Origin: an uncultured Clostridia bacterium
GTDB lineage: Bacteria; Bacillota; Clostridia; Christensenellales; CAG-138
NCBI GenBank assembly: GCA_944366945.1
Contig: CALVWJ010000006.1
Span: 39,088-103,087 of the forward strand
Length of the DNA: 64,000 nt
Reading direction: 5' to 3'
The notes beneath the pieces are model-generated. The model did not search any database, was not told where the DNA came from, and saw only the letters and a program-made list of their open reading frames with translations. Position numbers and translations under genes: made by a program. Numbering within the stretch: the stretch's first letter is position 1; every line of letters starts with the position of its first letter. Below are positions 9,152 to 17,212 of the stretch, piece by piece.

Positions 9152-10405
9152 ATGAAACGAACGATTTCTATTATCCTAATGGCGTTGCTGCTGTGCACAG
9201 CGGGTTGCGCTGAAATGACTGCGACGGCAAACGTAACAGCACGCGAAACCGATGCTGCTGTTGTAGAAGTTACCATTCCGCCCGATGGCACTCCTAAAGA
9301 AACGCTGAGCGCAGGAGGAGACACGCAGCAAGCGTCCTCCATGTTGTTGAGCACAGAAGGTATGGATGCATCAGCGTTACCTTCCACTACTACGCCGTCG
9401 CCCGCAGCATCACCGGCTTTTACGCCCTCCCCAACGCCGGATCCTACGTCAAAGTATACCGTAGATCCGATAGACGATAAAAAGGCCTATCTCAATGCCG
9501 GCACAGCAAATTTGCGGGAAGGGCCAAGCACGGAATATGCGATCCTCGAAGAACTGTTTGCCTACGAAACGCTTACCGTAACGGGCAGCTGCGCGGAGTG
9601 GTACCGCGTAAAGGCGGGCAACGAAACTGGCTTTGTGCTTGCTGAATTCGTAGAATATGGAACGGCGCCAACGCCGACGCCAAGCTTCAGCGTAAAATCC
9701 ATGGACGATAAAGATGCCTATGTTAATGCGGGTAGCGCAAATCTGCGCGAAGGACCGAGCACAGAATTTGAGATCATCGTAGAGCTTGGGCGCAACGAGG
9801 AGATTACCGTCACTGGCACCTCTGGCGATTGGTATCGCGTAGAATATGGCAAGAAAAAAGGGTTTATGTTAAGTGAATTTGTGGAGTTTGGTGCCCCACC
9901 AACGCCGACGCCAAAGGTCACCCCGACACCGGATGTGCCGCAGGAAGAGGAACCCTCCGAAGATGATAACGGATCGAGTGGAAACGCATCGGGCGTAGAC
10001 TCGAACGATTATTTTTCCGGCACAAGCGAATTTACGGCTGCTGAACTGTTGCTGATTGCCCAGGTGGTGCAGGAAGAAGCGAAAGGTTCTTCTGTAGAAG
10101 CGCGTGCAGCGGTTGCAAATACGATCTATAACCGCTATTTGTCTTCTAAATATCCCGATACGATCGAAGGGATTATCTTTCAAGAGAACCAGTATACCGT
10201 TGCGGACGATGAGGATGAGCTGCGCTCCGTAAAGCCGATTGATAAAACAATCGAAGCCGTAATACAGATCTTCGTTAACGGCGACACTTTCCTGCCGGAG
10301 GATGTGCTTTTCTTCCGTGCGGCAAGCCGCGGCACGAGCTGGGGAGATAAGCGGGAATACTATGCAACCTATGGAAACAATGCGTTTTTCCGCAGTTTCT
10401 ATTGA
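9152..10405 (+). CDS. Putative lipoprotein with two SH3b domains and a SleB-like cell-wall hydrolase domain
   Basis: 417 residues. A hydrophobic N-terminus ending TAGC looks like a lipoprotein signal, though Thr at -3 is unusual. A Ser/Thr/Pro-rich linker follows. Two bacterial SH3 repeats (about 105-170 and 180-250) share AYLNAGTANLREGPSTE and AYVNAGSANLREGPSTE and are separated by PTPTP linkers; a second TPTPKVTPTP linker and an acidic stretch lead to a Hydrolase_2 (SleB-type) domain from about residue 285 with QVVQEEAKG, whose Glu aligns with the catalytic Glu of SleB. It probably binds and cleaves peptidoglycan outside the cell. A role in spore germination is possible but not shown. Confidence 0.83.
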   Translation: MKRTISIILMALLLCTAGCAEMTATANVTARETDAAVVEVTIPPDGTPKETLSAGGDTQQASSMLLSTEGMDASALPSTTTPSPAASPAFTPSPTPDPTSKYTVDPIDDKKAYLNAGTANLREGPSTEYAILEELFAYETLTVTGSCAEWYRVKAGNETGFVLAEFVEYGTAPTPTPSFSVKSMDDKDAYVNAGSANLREGPSTEFEIIVELGRNEEITVTGTSGDWYRVEYGKKKGFMLSEFVEFGAPPTPTPKVTPTPDVPQEEEPSEDDNGSSGNASGVDSNDYFSGTSEFTAAELLLIAQVVQEEAKGSSVEARAAVANTIYNRYLSSKYPDTIEGIIFQENQYTVADDEDELRSVKPIDKTIEAVIQIFVNGDTFLPEDVLFFRAASRGTSWGDKREYYATYGNNAFFRSFY

Positions 10406-10431
10406 TTTTTAACAAAGGGGAGATGCACTAC

Positions 10432-11565
10432 ATGATAACGCTTTTGAAACATGCGCGTATTCTGCAAAACGGGTCGTGGCTGGAAGGCGAATTGCTTATC
10501 GCAGGGGAAAAGGTTGCGGCGGTTGGGCCGGATCTTTCATGCTCATTCCCGGGTATGGAAACGATCGACGCTGAAGGGATGCGCTGCATTCCAGGCTATT
10601 TGGATCAGCATGTTCATATTACGGGTGGCGGAGGAGAAGGGGGATTTGCCAACCAAGTGCCGCCGCTCAAAGCGAGCGCCCCTGTGCGAGCGGGCGTAAC
10701 AACGCTTGTGGGCTTGCTTGGAACGGATGGCACGACGCGCAGCGTGGAAAGCCTCGTTGCAAAAACAAAGGCGTTCAATGAAATCGGCCTTACTGCGTTC
10801 TGTTTAACCGGCGCGTATGAGTTTCCATCCCCAACGGTAACGGGCAGCGTCAAAAAGGATATCGTGATGATCGCAGAGTGCATTGGCGTAAAGATCGCGA
10901 TCTCCGATCACCGCAGCATGAACATGGAAAAGCGTGATCTTGTATGGCTGGCCTCCCAAGCGCGGCAGGCAGGAATCCTTTCCGGGAAACCCGGCATTAC
11001 GCATCTGCATACGGGTAGCGGCAAAGCGCAGCTGGACATGCTGTTTGAAATTGTTGAGACTACGGAGATTCCTATCTTCAATCTGAGGCCAACGCATCTG
11101 GGAGGAAAATTTGAAGCGGCGATGCATTGGGCTGCGCTTGGCGGGTATGCGGATTTTACCTGCGGCGATGCGCATGAAAAAACAGCGGAAACAGTTGCCC
11201 GCGCTCTGGAACGCGCACCGAAAGGCACGATCACCATGAGCACGGATGGAAACGGCAGCATGCCGATTTGGAACGAGAAAAAGGAAATGATCGGCATAGG
11301 GGCCGGCCGCATCGATAACCTGCATGGCGTGGTAAAAGCGCTTGTGCAGCAGAAGGGGCTTCCGCTTGAAGCGGCAATTGCGCCATGCACGGAAAATGTT
11401 GCGCGGGCACTCAATCTTTATCCGAGGAAGGGGTGCATTGCGCCTGGAAGCGATGCTGATTTGATCCTGCTGGATGATAATCTTTCCATCCATACCGTAA
11501 TTGCGCGGGGAAAGAAGATGCTTCAAGATGGAGCGCTTTGCTTCCACCCAAACTTTGAAGATTAA
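10432..11565 (+). CDS. iadA: Isoaspartyl dipeptidase (beta-aspartyl peptidase)
   Basis: 377 residues of the amidohydrolase superfamily. The metal-binding HVHITGGGGEGG motif near residue 62, later THLHTGSG and the STDGNGSMP aspartate match IadA. It hydrolyses beta-aspartyl dipeptides formed by protein ageing. The start at MITLLKHA follows AAAGGGGAG; two upstream in-frame starts lie closer to or before the ribosome binding site. A hairpin terminator lies 45 bases after the stop. The SleB-like gene ends 26 bases upstream. Confidence 0.9.
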   Translation: MITLLKHARILQNGSWLEGELLIAGEKVAAVGPDLSCSFPGMETIDAEGMRCIPGYLDQHVHITGGGGEGGFANQVPPLKASAPVRAGVTTLVGLLGTDGTTRSVESLVAKTKAFNEIGLTAFCLTGAYEFPSPTVTGSVKKDIVMIAECIGVKIAISDHRSMNMEKRDLVWLASQARQAGILSGKPGITHLHTGSGKAQLDMLFEIVETTEIPIFNLRPTHLGGKFEAAMHWAALGGYADFTCGDAHEKTAETVARALERAPKGTITMSTDGNGSMPIWNEKKEMIGIGAGRIDNLHGVVKALVQQKGLPLEAAIAPCTENVARALNLYPRKGCIAPGSDADLILLDDNLSIHTVIARGKKMLQDGALCFHPNFED

Positions 11566-11610
11566 ACAATTTCCCAGAACAACATAATTCTGAGCGGCAG
11601 CGCTCACACT

Positions 11611-11647
11611 AATACCGCAATTCAACCGAAAGGCGGTATTTTTGTTT
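11611..11647 (+). terminator. Hairpin terminator overlapping the next gene's ribosome binding site
   Basis: Arms AATACCGC (11611-11618) and GCGGTATT (11633-11640) pair perfectly around a 14-base loop and are followed by TTTGTTT. It sits 45 bases after iadA. The only Shine-Dalgarno-like sequence for the downstream gene, AAAGGCGG (11629-11636), lies at the loop/3'-arm junction. Confidence 0.65.
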
Positions 11648-14056
11648 ATGAAAGCCATCATCATGGCCGGCGGGGCGGGAAAACGCCTGCGGCCTTTGAC
11701 CTGCACCATGCCAAAGCCCATGGTTCCCCTGCTGAATAAACCTGTGATTGAATACTGTGTCGAACTGCTCGCCCGGCACGGCTTAAAAGACATTGGTGTG
11801 ACGCTGCACTATCTTCCAAATGCGATTAAGGATTATCTCGGAACAGGAGAAAAATGGGGAGTAGAGCTATCCTATTCCATCGAAGACACGCCCCTTGGAA
11901 CAGCAGGCAGCGTGCGCATGGCGGCTGGTGATACGAAAGAACCAGTGCTCGTGATTAGCGGTGACGCCATGACGGACTTTGATTTGGCCAATGCGGTGCA
12001 GGCCCATGAAAAAAGCGGCGCACGCGCGACGATTTTGCTAAAAAAAGTGCAATTTCCAACCGAATATGGGGTTGTGCTTACGGATAAGGCAGGATTTGTA
12101 ACGCGCTTTATTGAAAAACCCGCACCATCCGAGGTGTTTAGCGACCTTGCAAATACAGGCATCTATATTCTTGCGCCCGAGGTGCTTGCCATGATCCCGG
12201 AGAATGTGCCGTATGATTTTTCCAACGACCTGTTTCCAAGGATGTTGCGCCAAAATATGCCTATTTTTACGGTGGAGGCGGAAGGATATTGGAGCGACAT
12301 TGGGGATATTGCGCAATATGTTGCGACACAGGCCGATATGCTGGATGGAAAATGCATGTTTGAAACGAATGCCAAGTCAGATGGCCAGGGCATTTGGATC
12401 GAAGAAAATGCGCAAATTGGAAAACGTGCTGTGATCACTGCCCCCTGTTATATTGGTGCAGGCGCTGAAATTGCGGACAACGCGTATTTCGGTGCATATT
12501 CTGTGGCATGCAGCGGAGTAAGGATTGGCCGGAACAGCAGTGTCAAACGCTCTATCCTGTTTTCGAACGTGCGGGTACGCGATGGCGCCGAGCTGCGTGG
12601 CGCCGTATTGTGCGAAAATGTGCAGGTAGAGGATGGCGCCTCCGTGTTTGAAAAGGCGGCAGTTGGCGCGGATTGCGTGCTGGGGAAACGATGCTGCATT
12701 GCGCCCAAAACTTTGATTTGGCCGCAAAAACGTTTGGAATCCGAACGCAAGTATTCAGAGAACCTTATATGGGAAGCAGATACAGGCAAACAGGCCGTAC
12801 AGGATCCTGCGCTGGGCTATGTTGATTTTGATATGACGCCGGAACATGCGGCACGCATTGGCGCATCGTTTGCTGCGCTGCGAAAACTCCCGGCAGAGCT
12901 TGGCGTTGCTTCCGATGGAGCGCAGCAAAGCGTCATGCTCAAGTATGCGCTCATTGCAGGCGTGCTTTCCCAGGGAGTGGATGTGCAGGATATGGGTCTT
13001 TGCCAACCTTCTGCATTTTCGCATGCGATCCGCGCGCTGGGGCTTGCAGGTGGTATTTATATAAGACAGGGCGAACCTGGAAAATATGAGGCGGAGGCGG
13101 TACTCCAGGACGAGATGGGCACATCCCTTTCCGCTGGAGAGCAGCGCAAATTCCGCCAACAATATGAGCTCGGTCCCCAACGACCTGTGACGGCTGCACG
13201 GCTTGGCGTGGTGCAACGATATATGGGAGCGGAACGCGGCTATGAGGCCAGCCTGCAGCGAATGGGGCATTTTAAGGGCAATGGTGCTACCACAGCGCTT
13301 GTGATAGGAGGGGATGCTGCGCTTTACGATATGGCAGCCCGCGTGCTCCTGCCGCACGGCGTTGAAGTTAAATTTGTACGCGAGCGTACGCAAGAAGCGC
13401 TGATGCGTGCAATGGCGCATTCGGGTGCGCAGCTTGGATTTCTTTCAGCGCAGGATAATGCATTGCCCAATGTCCTTTATGGTGAACAAACGCTTACAGC
13501 ACAGGAAAGCATCGCGCTGCTGGCGCTTGCGGCATCAGAGGATGGCAGACTGTCTTTTGTATTGCCAGCTTCGATTCCCAAAGAATACATTGCGGTAATC
13601 GAAGCACATGGCGCGCGCGTCTGCCGCGCGCCGGATTCGCTCACACGCTGGCAGCACGCCTGCTTTGCAGCGGATGCCTATCTTCCAGAGCTGTTCGAAC
13701 CCGAGGCAATGGTTGTGCGCTTTGCGGTGCTGGCGAACGCCGGCAGGCTTTCCGAGCTGCACGCAGAACTCCCCAAAATCTGCATGGAAGAAGCTGAAGT
13801 GGGCTGTTCATGGCGTGAAGTTGGGCGTGTGCTGCGCAGCCTGGTAGAAACCGAGCGGGATGATCGGGTTGAACTGATTGATGGCGTGCACATCAATGAA
13901 AAAGACGGATGGGTGCTGGTACGGCCCAATAAAGACTATAATGCCTGCCGCGTTATCGCAGGCAGCTTTAAGGAAGAATATGCCGCAGAGCTTTCCGCAC
14001 TTTACGAACAGAAGCTGCGCGACCTAATGAAAGCCGATGAACCGGGCAAAAATTAA
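11648..14056 (+). CDS. Sugar-phosphate nucleotidyltransferase fused to a degenerate phosphomannomutase domain
   Basis: 802 residues. The N-terminal nucleotidyltransferase (1-235) has MAGGAGKRLRPLT and the PMVPLLNKP lysine motif; left-handed beta-helix repeats follow (about 250-365), then a phosphohexomutase-like region (about 395-790). This is the Mpg1/ManC-PMM fusion type, expected to make GDP-mannose or a similar nucleotide sugar. The mutase part lacks a TASHNP phosphoserine loop (GGIYIRQGEPGK sits where it should be) and a DGDxDR metal loop, so that domain is probably not catalytic. ATG 11648 gives the canonical MKAIIMAGG; TTG 11642 is nearer the ribosome binding site and cannot be excluded. 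Confidence 0.87.
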   Translation: MKAIIMAGGAGKRLRPLTCTMPKPMVPLLNKPVIEYCVELLARHGLKDIGVTLHYLPNAIKDYLGTGEKWGVELSYSIEDTPLGTAGSVRMAAGDTKEPVLVISGDAMTDFDLANAVQAHEKSGARATILLKKVQFPTEYGVVLTDKAGFVTRFIEKPAPSEVFSDLANTGIYILAPEVLAMIPENVPYDFSNDLFPRMLRQNMPIFTVEAEGYWSDIGDIAQYVATQADMLDGKCMFETNAKSDGQGIWIEENAQIGKRAVITAPCYIGAGAEIADNAYFGAYSVACSGVRIGRNSSVKRSILFSNVRVRDGAELRGAVLCENVQVEDGASVFEKAAVGADCVLGKRCCIAPKTLIWPQKRLESERKYSENLIWEADTGKQAVQDPALGYVDFDMTPEHAARIGASFAALRKLPAELGVASDGAQQSVMLKYALIAGVLSQGVDVQDMGLCQPSAFSHAIRALGLAGGIYIRQGEPGKYEAEAVLQDEMGTSLSAGEQRKFRQQYELGPQRPVTAARLGVVQRYMGAERGYEASLQRMGHFKGNGATTALVIGGDAALYDMAARVLLPHGVEVKFVRERTQEALMRAMAHSGAQLGFLSAQDNALPNVLYGEQTLTAQESIALLALAASEDGRLSFVLPASIPKEYIAVIEAHGARVCRAPDSLTRWQHACFAADAYLPELFEPEAMVVRFAVLANAGRLSELHAELPKICMEEAEVGCSWREVGRVLRSLVETERDDRVELIDGVHINEKDGWVLVRPNKDYNACRVIAGSFKEEYAAELSALYEQKLRDLMKADEPGKN

Positions 14057-14080
14057 AGAAGGAAATTCAAGCGGGAAGGC

Positions 14081-14108
14081 TTGACGCAGCGCAATGGCAT
14101 GGTAAAAT
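14081..14108 (+). promoter_or_regulatory. Sigma-A-type promoter of trmL
   Basis: TTGACG (14081-14086), 16-base spacer, TAAAAT (14103-14108), placed about 30 bases before the trmL start. Confidence 0.7.
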
Positions 14109-14139
14109 GGGTAAGCTAACAAGATCGAAAGGAATGCCC

Positions 14140-14601
14140 ATGTTTAATATCGTGCTTGTGGAGCCGGAGATCCCGGAGAATACCGGCAACATTTCCCGCA
14201 CTTGCGCCGTAACAGGCGCAGCATTGCACCTGGTGCGCCCTTTGGGCTTTTCAACGGATGATAAACATCTAAAGCGTGCGGGATTGGATTATTGGAAATA
14301 CCTAAATATCACATACTATGATGCATTTGAAGAGGTGGAAGCCGAGCATCCCGGCGCCCGCTTCTTTCTTGCATCCACGCATGCGGTGCGAAGCTATGCA
14401 GAGGTGGAATACCGCGATGGGGATTTCCTCGTTTTTGGAAAGGAAACTGCGGGCCTTGGGCCTAAACTGCTTGCGCGCCGTGCGGCAGATGCTGTACGCA
14501 TCCCTATGCGCAATGATCGGAGGTCATTGAACCTTTCCAATTCGGTGGCAATCGTACTTTATGAAGCGTTGCGGCAGGTGGGCTTCCCAGAGATGCGCTA
14601 A
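14140..14601 (+). CDS. trmL: tRNA (cytidine/uridine-34-2'-O)-methyltransferase TrmL
   Basis: 153 residues of the SPOUT superfamily. It starts MFNIVLVEPEIPENTGNI and ends with the knot motifs FGKETAGLG, IPMRNDRRSLNLSNSVAIVLYEA. TrmL methylates the wobble 2'-OH of tRNA-Leu isoacceptors. Start at MFNIV follows GAAAGGA by 7 bases; MPMF two codons earlier is too close to the ribosome binding site, and an upstream in-frame ATG overlaps the -10 element. Monocistronic by context: a promoter precedes it and rplM has its own. Confidence 0.93.
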   Translation: MFNIVLVEPEIPENTGNISRTCAVTGAALHLVRPLGFSTDDKHLKRAGLDYWKYLNITYYDAFEEVEAEHPGARFFLASTHAVRSYAEVEYRDGDFLVFGKETAGLGPKLLARRAADAVRIPMRNDRRSLNLSNSVAIVLYEALRQVGFPEMR

Positions 14602-14658
14602 GCGGGCGCAAAATGTGGAAAAACTTTTGAAAAAAGCCCGGAAATGCTTAAATTTCCC

Positions 14659-14687
14659 TTGACAGAGCGCAAGGGCTTGGATAAAAT
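14659..14687 (+). promoter_or_regulatory. Strong sigma-A-type promoter of rplM-rpsI
   Basis: TTGACA (14659-14664), 17-base spacer, TAAAAT (14682-14687). The consensus -35 and optimal spacing fit a highly expressed ribosomal protein operon. Confidence 0.85.
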
Positions 14688-14693
14688 ATCAGT

Positions 14694-14794
14694 TGTGTGT
14701 TTGCTAGGATCGGTGATTTGCGGCCACTAGCCCCGGCAGCGAAGCGTCCAACCGCGCACGACACGCGAAATTAATACATTTACCATTAGGAGGA
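14694..14794 (+). promoter_or_regulatory. 5' leader of rplM, possible L13-type autoregulatory leader
   Basis: About 100 untranslated bases separate the predicted transcription start from the rplM ribosome binding site. Short pairings are visible, for example CGCG(14754-14757)/CGCG(14764-14767) and an outer GCGG/CCGC pair. Firmicutes rplM operons often carry an L13 leader that binds L13; I cannot confirm the consensus by eye, so this is only a candidate. Confidence 0.3.
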
Positions 14795-14800
14795 CGCGCC

Positions 14801-15232
14801 ATGAAAACCTATATGGCAAAAGGCGAGACCGTCGAACGTAAGTGGTATGTTGTGGATGCAGACGGAATGGTGCTCGGCCGTCTGGCTTCTCAAGTAGCCG
14901 CTATCCTTCGCGGGAAACATAAGCCGATATATACGCCGCATTGCGACACCGGCGACCATGTTATTATCATTAACGCAGGCAAGGTCGTTTTGACCGGCAA
15001 AAAGCTTGACAATAAGAAATATTATCATCACACCGGCTATCCGGGCGGCTTGAAGGAGACCAGCTACCGTGATCTTCTCAGCAAGAAGCCGGAATTCGCC
15101 GTATATGAAGCGATTCGCCGCATGATGCCCAAGGGCCCGCTCGGCCGTCAAATGCTCAAGAAAGTCCGCATTTATGCCGGGGCGGAGCATAAAAACGCAG
15201 CGCAGATGCCCGAAACGCTCGTGCTGAAATAA
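14801..15232 (+). CDS. rplM: 50S ribosomal protein L13
   Basis: 143 residues, normal length. It has the L13 signatures [37 protein letters not shown] and [17 protein letters not shown]13 is an early-assembling protein of the large subunit. A TTAGGAGGA ribosome binding site precedes the ATG. It is the first gene of the usual rplM-rpsI pair, which ends in a strong terminator. Confidence 0.99.
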   Translation: MKTYMAKGETVERKWYVVDADGMVLGRLASQVAAILRGKHKPIYTPHCDTGDHVIIINAGKVVLTGKKLDNKKYYHHTGYPGGLKETSYRDLLSKKPEFAVYEAIRRMMPKGPLGRQMLKKVRIYAGAEHKNAAQMPETLVLK

Positions 15233-15252
15233 GCGGGAAGGAGAAACGAAAC

Positions 15253-15648
15253 ATGGCAACAGTTACCCAGTATCTCGGAACCGGCAGGCGTAAAAAGTCG
15301 GTCGCCCGCGTTCGTCTGCTCCCAGGCAGCGGCAAGATTACCATTAATAAGCGCGATATTGAGGACTATTTCGGTTATGAAACCCTCAAAATGATCGTCC
15401 GCGCTCCGATGCTGCTCACCGATACGCTTTCCAAGTTCGATGTGAACGTAAACGTTTATGGTGGCGGCTTCACCGGCCAGGCGGGTGCGATCCGCCACGG
15501 TATTGCTCGCGCGTTGATCGTTGCAGACCCAGAGCTGCGCGGCACGCTTAAGAAAGCCGGATTCCTCACGCGTGATCCGAGGATGAAGGAAAGGAAGAAG
15601 TACGGCCTCAAGGCAGCTCGCCGTGCGCCGCAGTTCTCTAAGCGCTGA
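15253..15648 (+). CDS. rpsI: 30S ribosomal protein S9
   Basis: 131 residues. It has [19 protein letters not shown] near the N-terminus, [19 protein letters not shown], and the basic tail ending PQFSKR whose last arginine reaches the P-site tRNA. Follows rplM by 20 bases with ribosome binding site GGGAAGGAG. Confidence 0.99.
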   Translation: MATVTQYLGTGRRKKSVARVRLLPGSGKITINKRDIEDYFGYETLKMIVRAPMLLTDTLSKFDVNVNVYGGGFTGQAGAIRHGIARALIVADPELRGTLKKAGFLTRDPRMKERKKYGLKAARRAPQFSKR

Positions 15649-15670
15649 TTTATTTTATCACGGTTGTTTT

Positions 15671-15705
15671 ACCTCCAAGGCTGCAAGCCTTGGAGGTTCC
15701 TTTTT
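15671..15705 (+). terminator. Rho-independent terminator of rplM-rpsI
   Basis: A perfect 12-bp stem, ACCTCCAAGGCT (15671-15682) with AGCCTTGGAGGT (15686-15697), loop GCA, followed by TCCTTTTTATT. Confidence 0.93.
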
Positions 15706-16233
15706 ATTCGCACGTTTCCTTTGCATTGGGCAAGATTAAGGTTTGTTGATTCCATATGCGACTTAATTGGACCGAATTTGCCGCGTTTAATTAGGTTATG
15801 TCTTGGAAGTGCTGTATGTTTTGCACCTTAATTTACTGCACCAAGCATGTGGATTGGCACTTTCAGAATTTGAAAAGGAAGTTAAAAGGCAATTCCATAC
15901 ATTCACCGATCAAGGCATATATGCGGATATCCGTTTGCTTATCGCACCTCTAATGCGTAGCACGTGGATTGATAGATATGGAATCTAAATAAATTACGAG
16001 AGACAAATGCCACAATGGATCTGAAAAATCGGATATAGATTCCAATTTCCATAGAACAAAGCGCAGGTTTTTAGGTGTTTCCCAATCTGATTTATCCAAG
16101 ATGGATGCGATTTCAGCTTGCTTTAATACTATGATAGGCTTTATGGTTTGCATCTAAAGTGGAAAAGGGGGTGCTAAAAAGCTTCTTGGGAGTTTGCGAT
16201 TTTTCCGAAAATCTGGATTGCTACATAACCCTG
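15706..16233. other. A+T-rich intergenic region with possible decayed coding sequence
   Basis: About 530 bases without a supportable gene, clearly richer in A+T than the flanks. A 67-codon frame on the minus strand (16153-15950, ending NPRATH) and a 61-codon frame on the plus strand (TTG 15803 to 15988) look somewhat protein-like but have no ribosome binding site and match no family I know. It could be a remnant of a lost gene or the untranslated upstream region of trxB. Confidence 0.5.
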
Positions 16234-16242
16234 TGGTAAAAT
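16234..16242 (+). promoter_or_regulatory. Extended -10 promoter of trxB, probably giving a leaderless mRNA
   Basis: TGGTAAAAT is an extended -10 (TG at 16234-16235, TAAAAT 16237-16242). The trxB ATG starts 7 bases after the hexamer, where transcription would begin. No Shine-Dalgarno sequence precedes the ATG. Confidence 0.55.
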
Positions 16243-16248
16243 AATACT

Positions 16249-17196
16249 ATGGAACAGAATGCAAACAAAATTTTTGATGTTGCCATCATTGGCGGCGGCC
16301 CTGCCGGGCTTGCGGCAGGCCTTTACGCTGCGCGCGCAGGACGCAGCACGCTTTTGATTGAAGAAATGACGGCAGGCGGCCAAATTACCAAAACGCACAA
16401 TGTGGAAAATTATCCCGGCTTTGAGGAAGGCATAGACGGGTTTTCCCTTGCTTCAAAAATGGAGCAGCAAGCAGCGCGGTTTGGGCTGGTTACGCAATAT
16501 GCTACCGTGGAGGCGCTCGGGCTTTCGGGCGCTGTAAAACGCATTGGCTGCGGAAAAAAAGAATTTTTCGCCCGCACGCTCATCCTTGCAATGGGGGCAG
16601 AACCACGACTCATTGGCCTTGCCCGGGAAAAAGACCTTACTGGCGCTGGCGTATCCTACTGCGCAACCTGCGATGGAGCGTTTTTCCGCGGCATGCCGGT
16701 AGCAGTTGTGGGTGGCGGCGATACGGCGGTTTCCGATGCGCTCTATCTTGCGCGCTTTGCGGAACGGGTATATGTTGTGCATCGCCGGGATACGCTTCGC
16801 GCAACGCAGGTGCTGCAGGATGCAGCGAAACAGGAAGCTCGCATTGAATTCGTGCTGGATTCCGTACCGGAAGATATTTTGGGTGAGGAAGCGGTAGAAG
16901 GCCTGCGCGTGAAAAACAAAAAGACGGGCGAGTCACGTGTGCTTACAGTAAAAGGCATTTTCGTAGCGGTTGGCACTACGCCGCGCTCGGCACTCGTGCG
17001 CGATTTGGTTGCATGCGATGCAAACGGTTATATCGAAACGGATGCGCACATGCGCACTTCTGTGCCCGGGGTATATGCTGCGGGCGATGTGCGGGTTACA
17101 CCGCTGCGCCAGGTCATAACGGCTGCAGCAGATGGCGCAGTGGCAGCAACCATGGCAGTTGAATATCTTATGCAACAGGGTACATTGCCCGAATAA
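16249..17196 (+). CDS. trxB: Thioredoxin reductase (NADPH)
   Basis: 315 residues. FAD-binding GGGPAGLAAGLYAARAG, the redox-active CATC pair in SYCATCDGAFF (about residues 141-144), the NADPH-binding VVGGGDTAVSDALYLA and the C-terminal VYAAGDVR are all present. It reduces thioredoxin in the cytoplasm. It may be transcribed without a leader (see the extended -10 directly before it). glmM follows after 16 bases with ribosome binding site CGGAGGA. A thioredoxin gene is not adjacent. Confidence 0.95.
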   Translation: MEQNANKIFDVAIIGGGPAGLAAGLYAARAGRSTLLIEEMTAGGQITKTHNVENYPGFEEGIDGFSLASKMEQQAARFGLVTQYATVEALGLSGAVKRIGCGKKEFFARTLILAMGAEPRLIGLAREKDLTGAGVSYCATCDGAFFRGMPVAVVGGGDTAVSDALYLARFAERVYVVHRRDTLRATQVLQDAAKQEARIEFVLDSVPEDILGEEAVEGLRVKNKKTGESRVLTVKGIFVAVGTTPRSALVRDLVACDANGYIETDAHMRTSVPGVYAAGDVRVTPLRQVITAAADGAVAATMAVEYLMQQGTLPE

Positions 17197-17212
17197 ACTT
17201 TCGGAGGACAAC

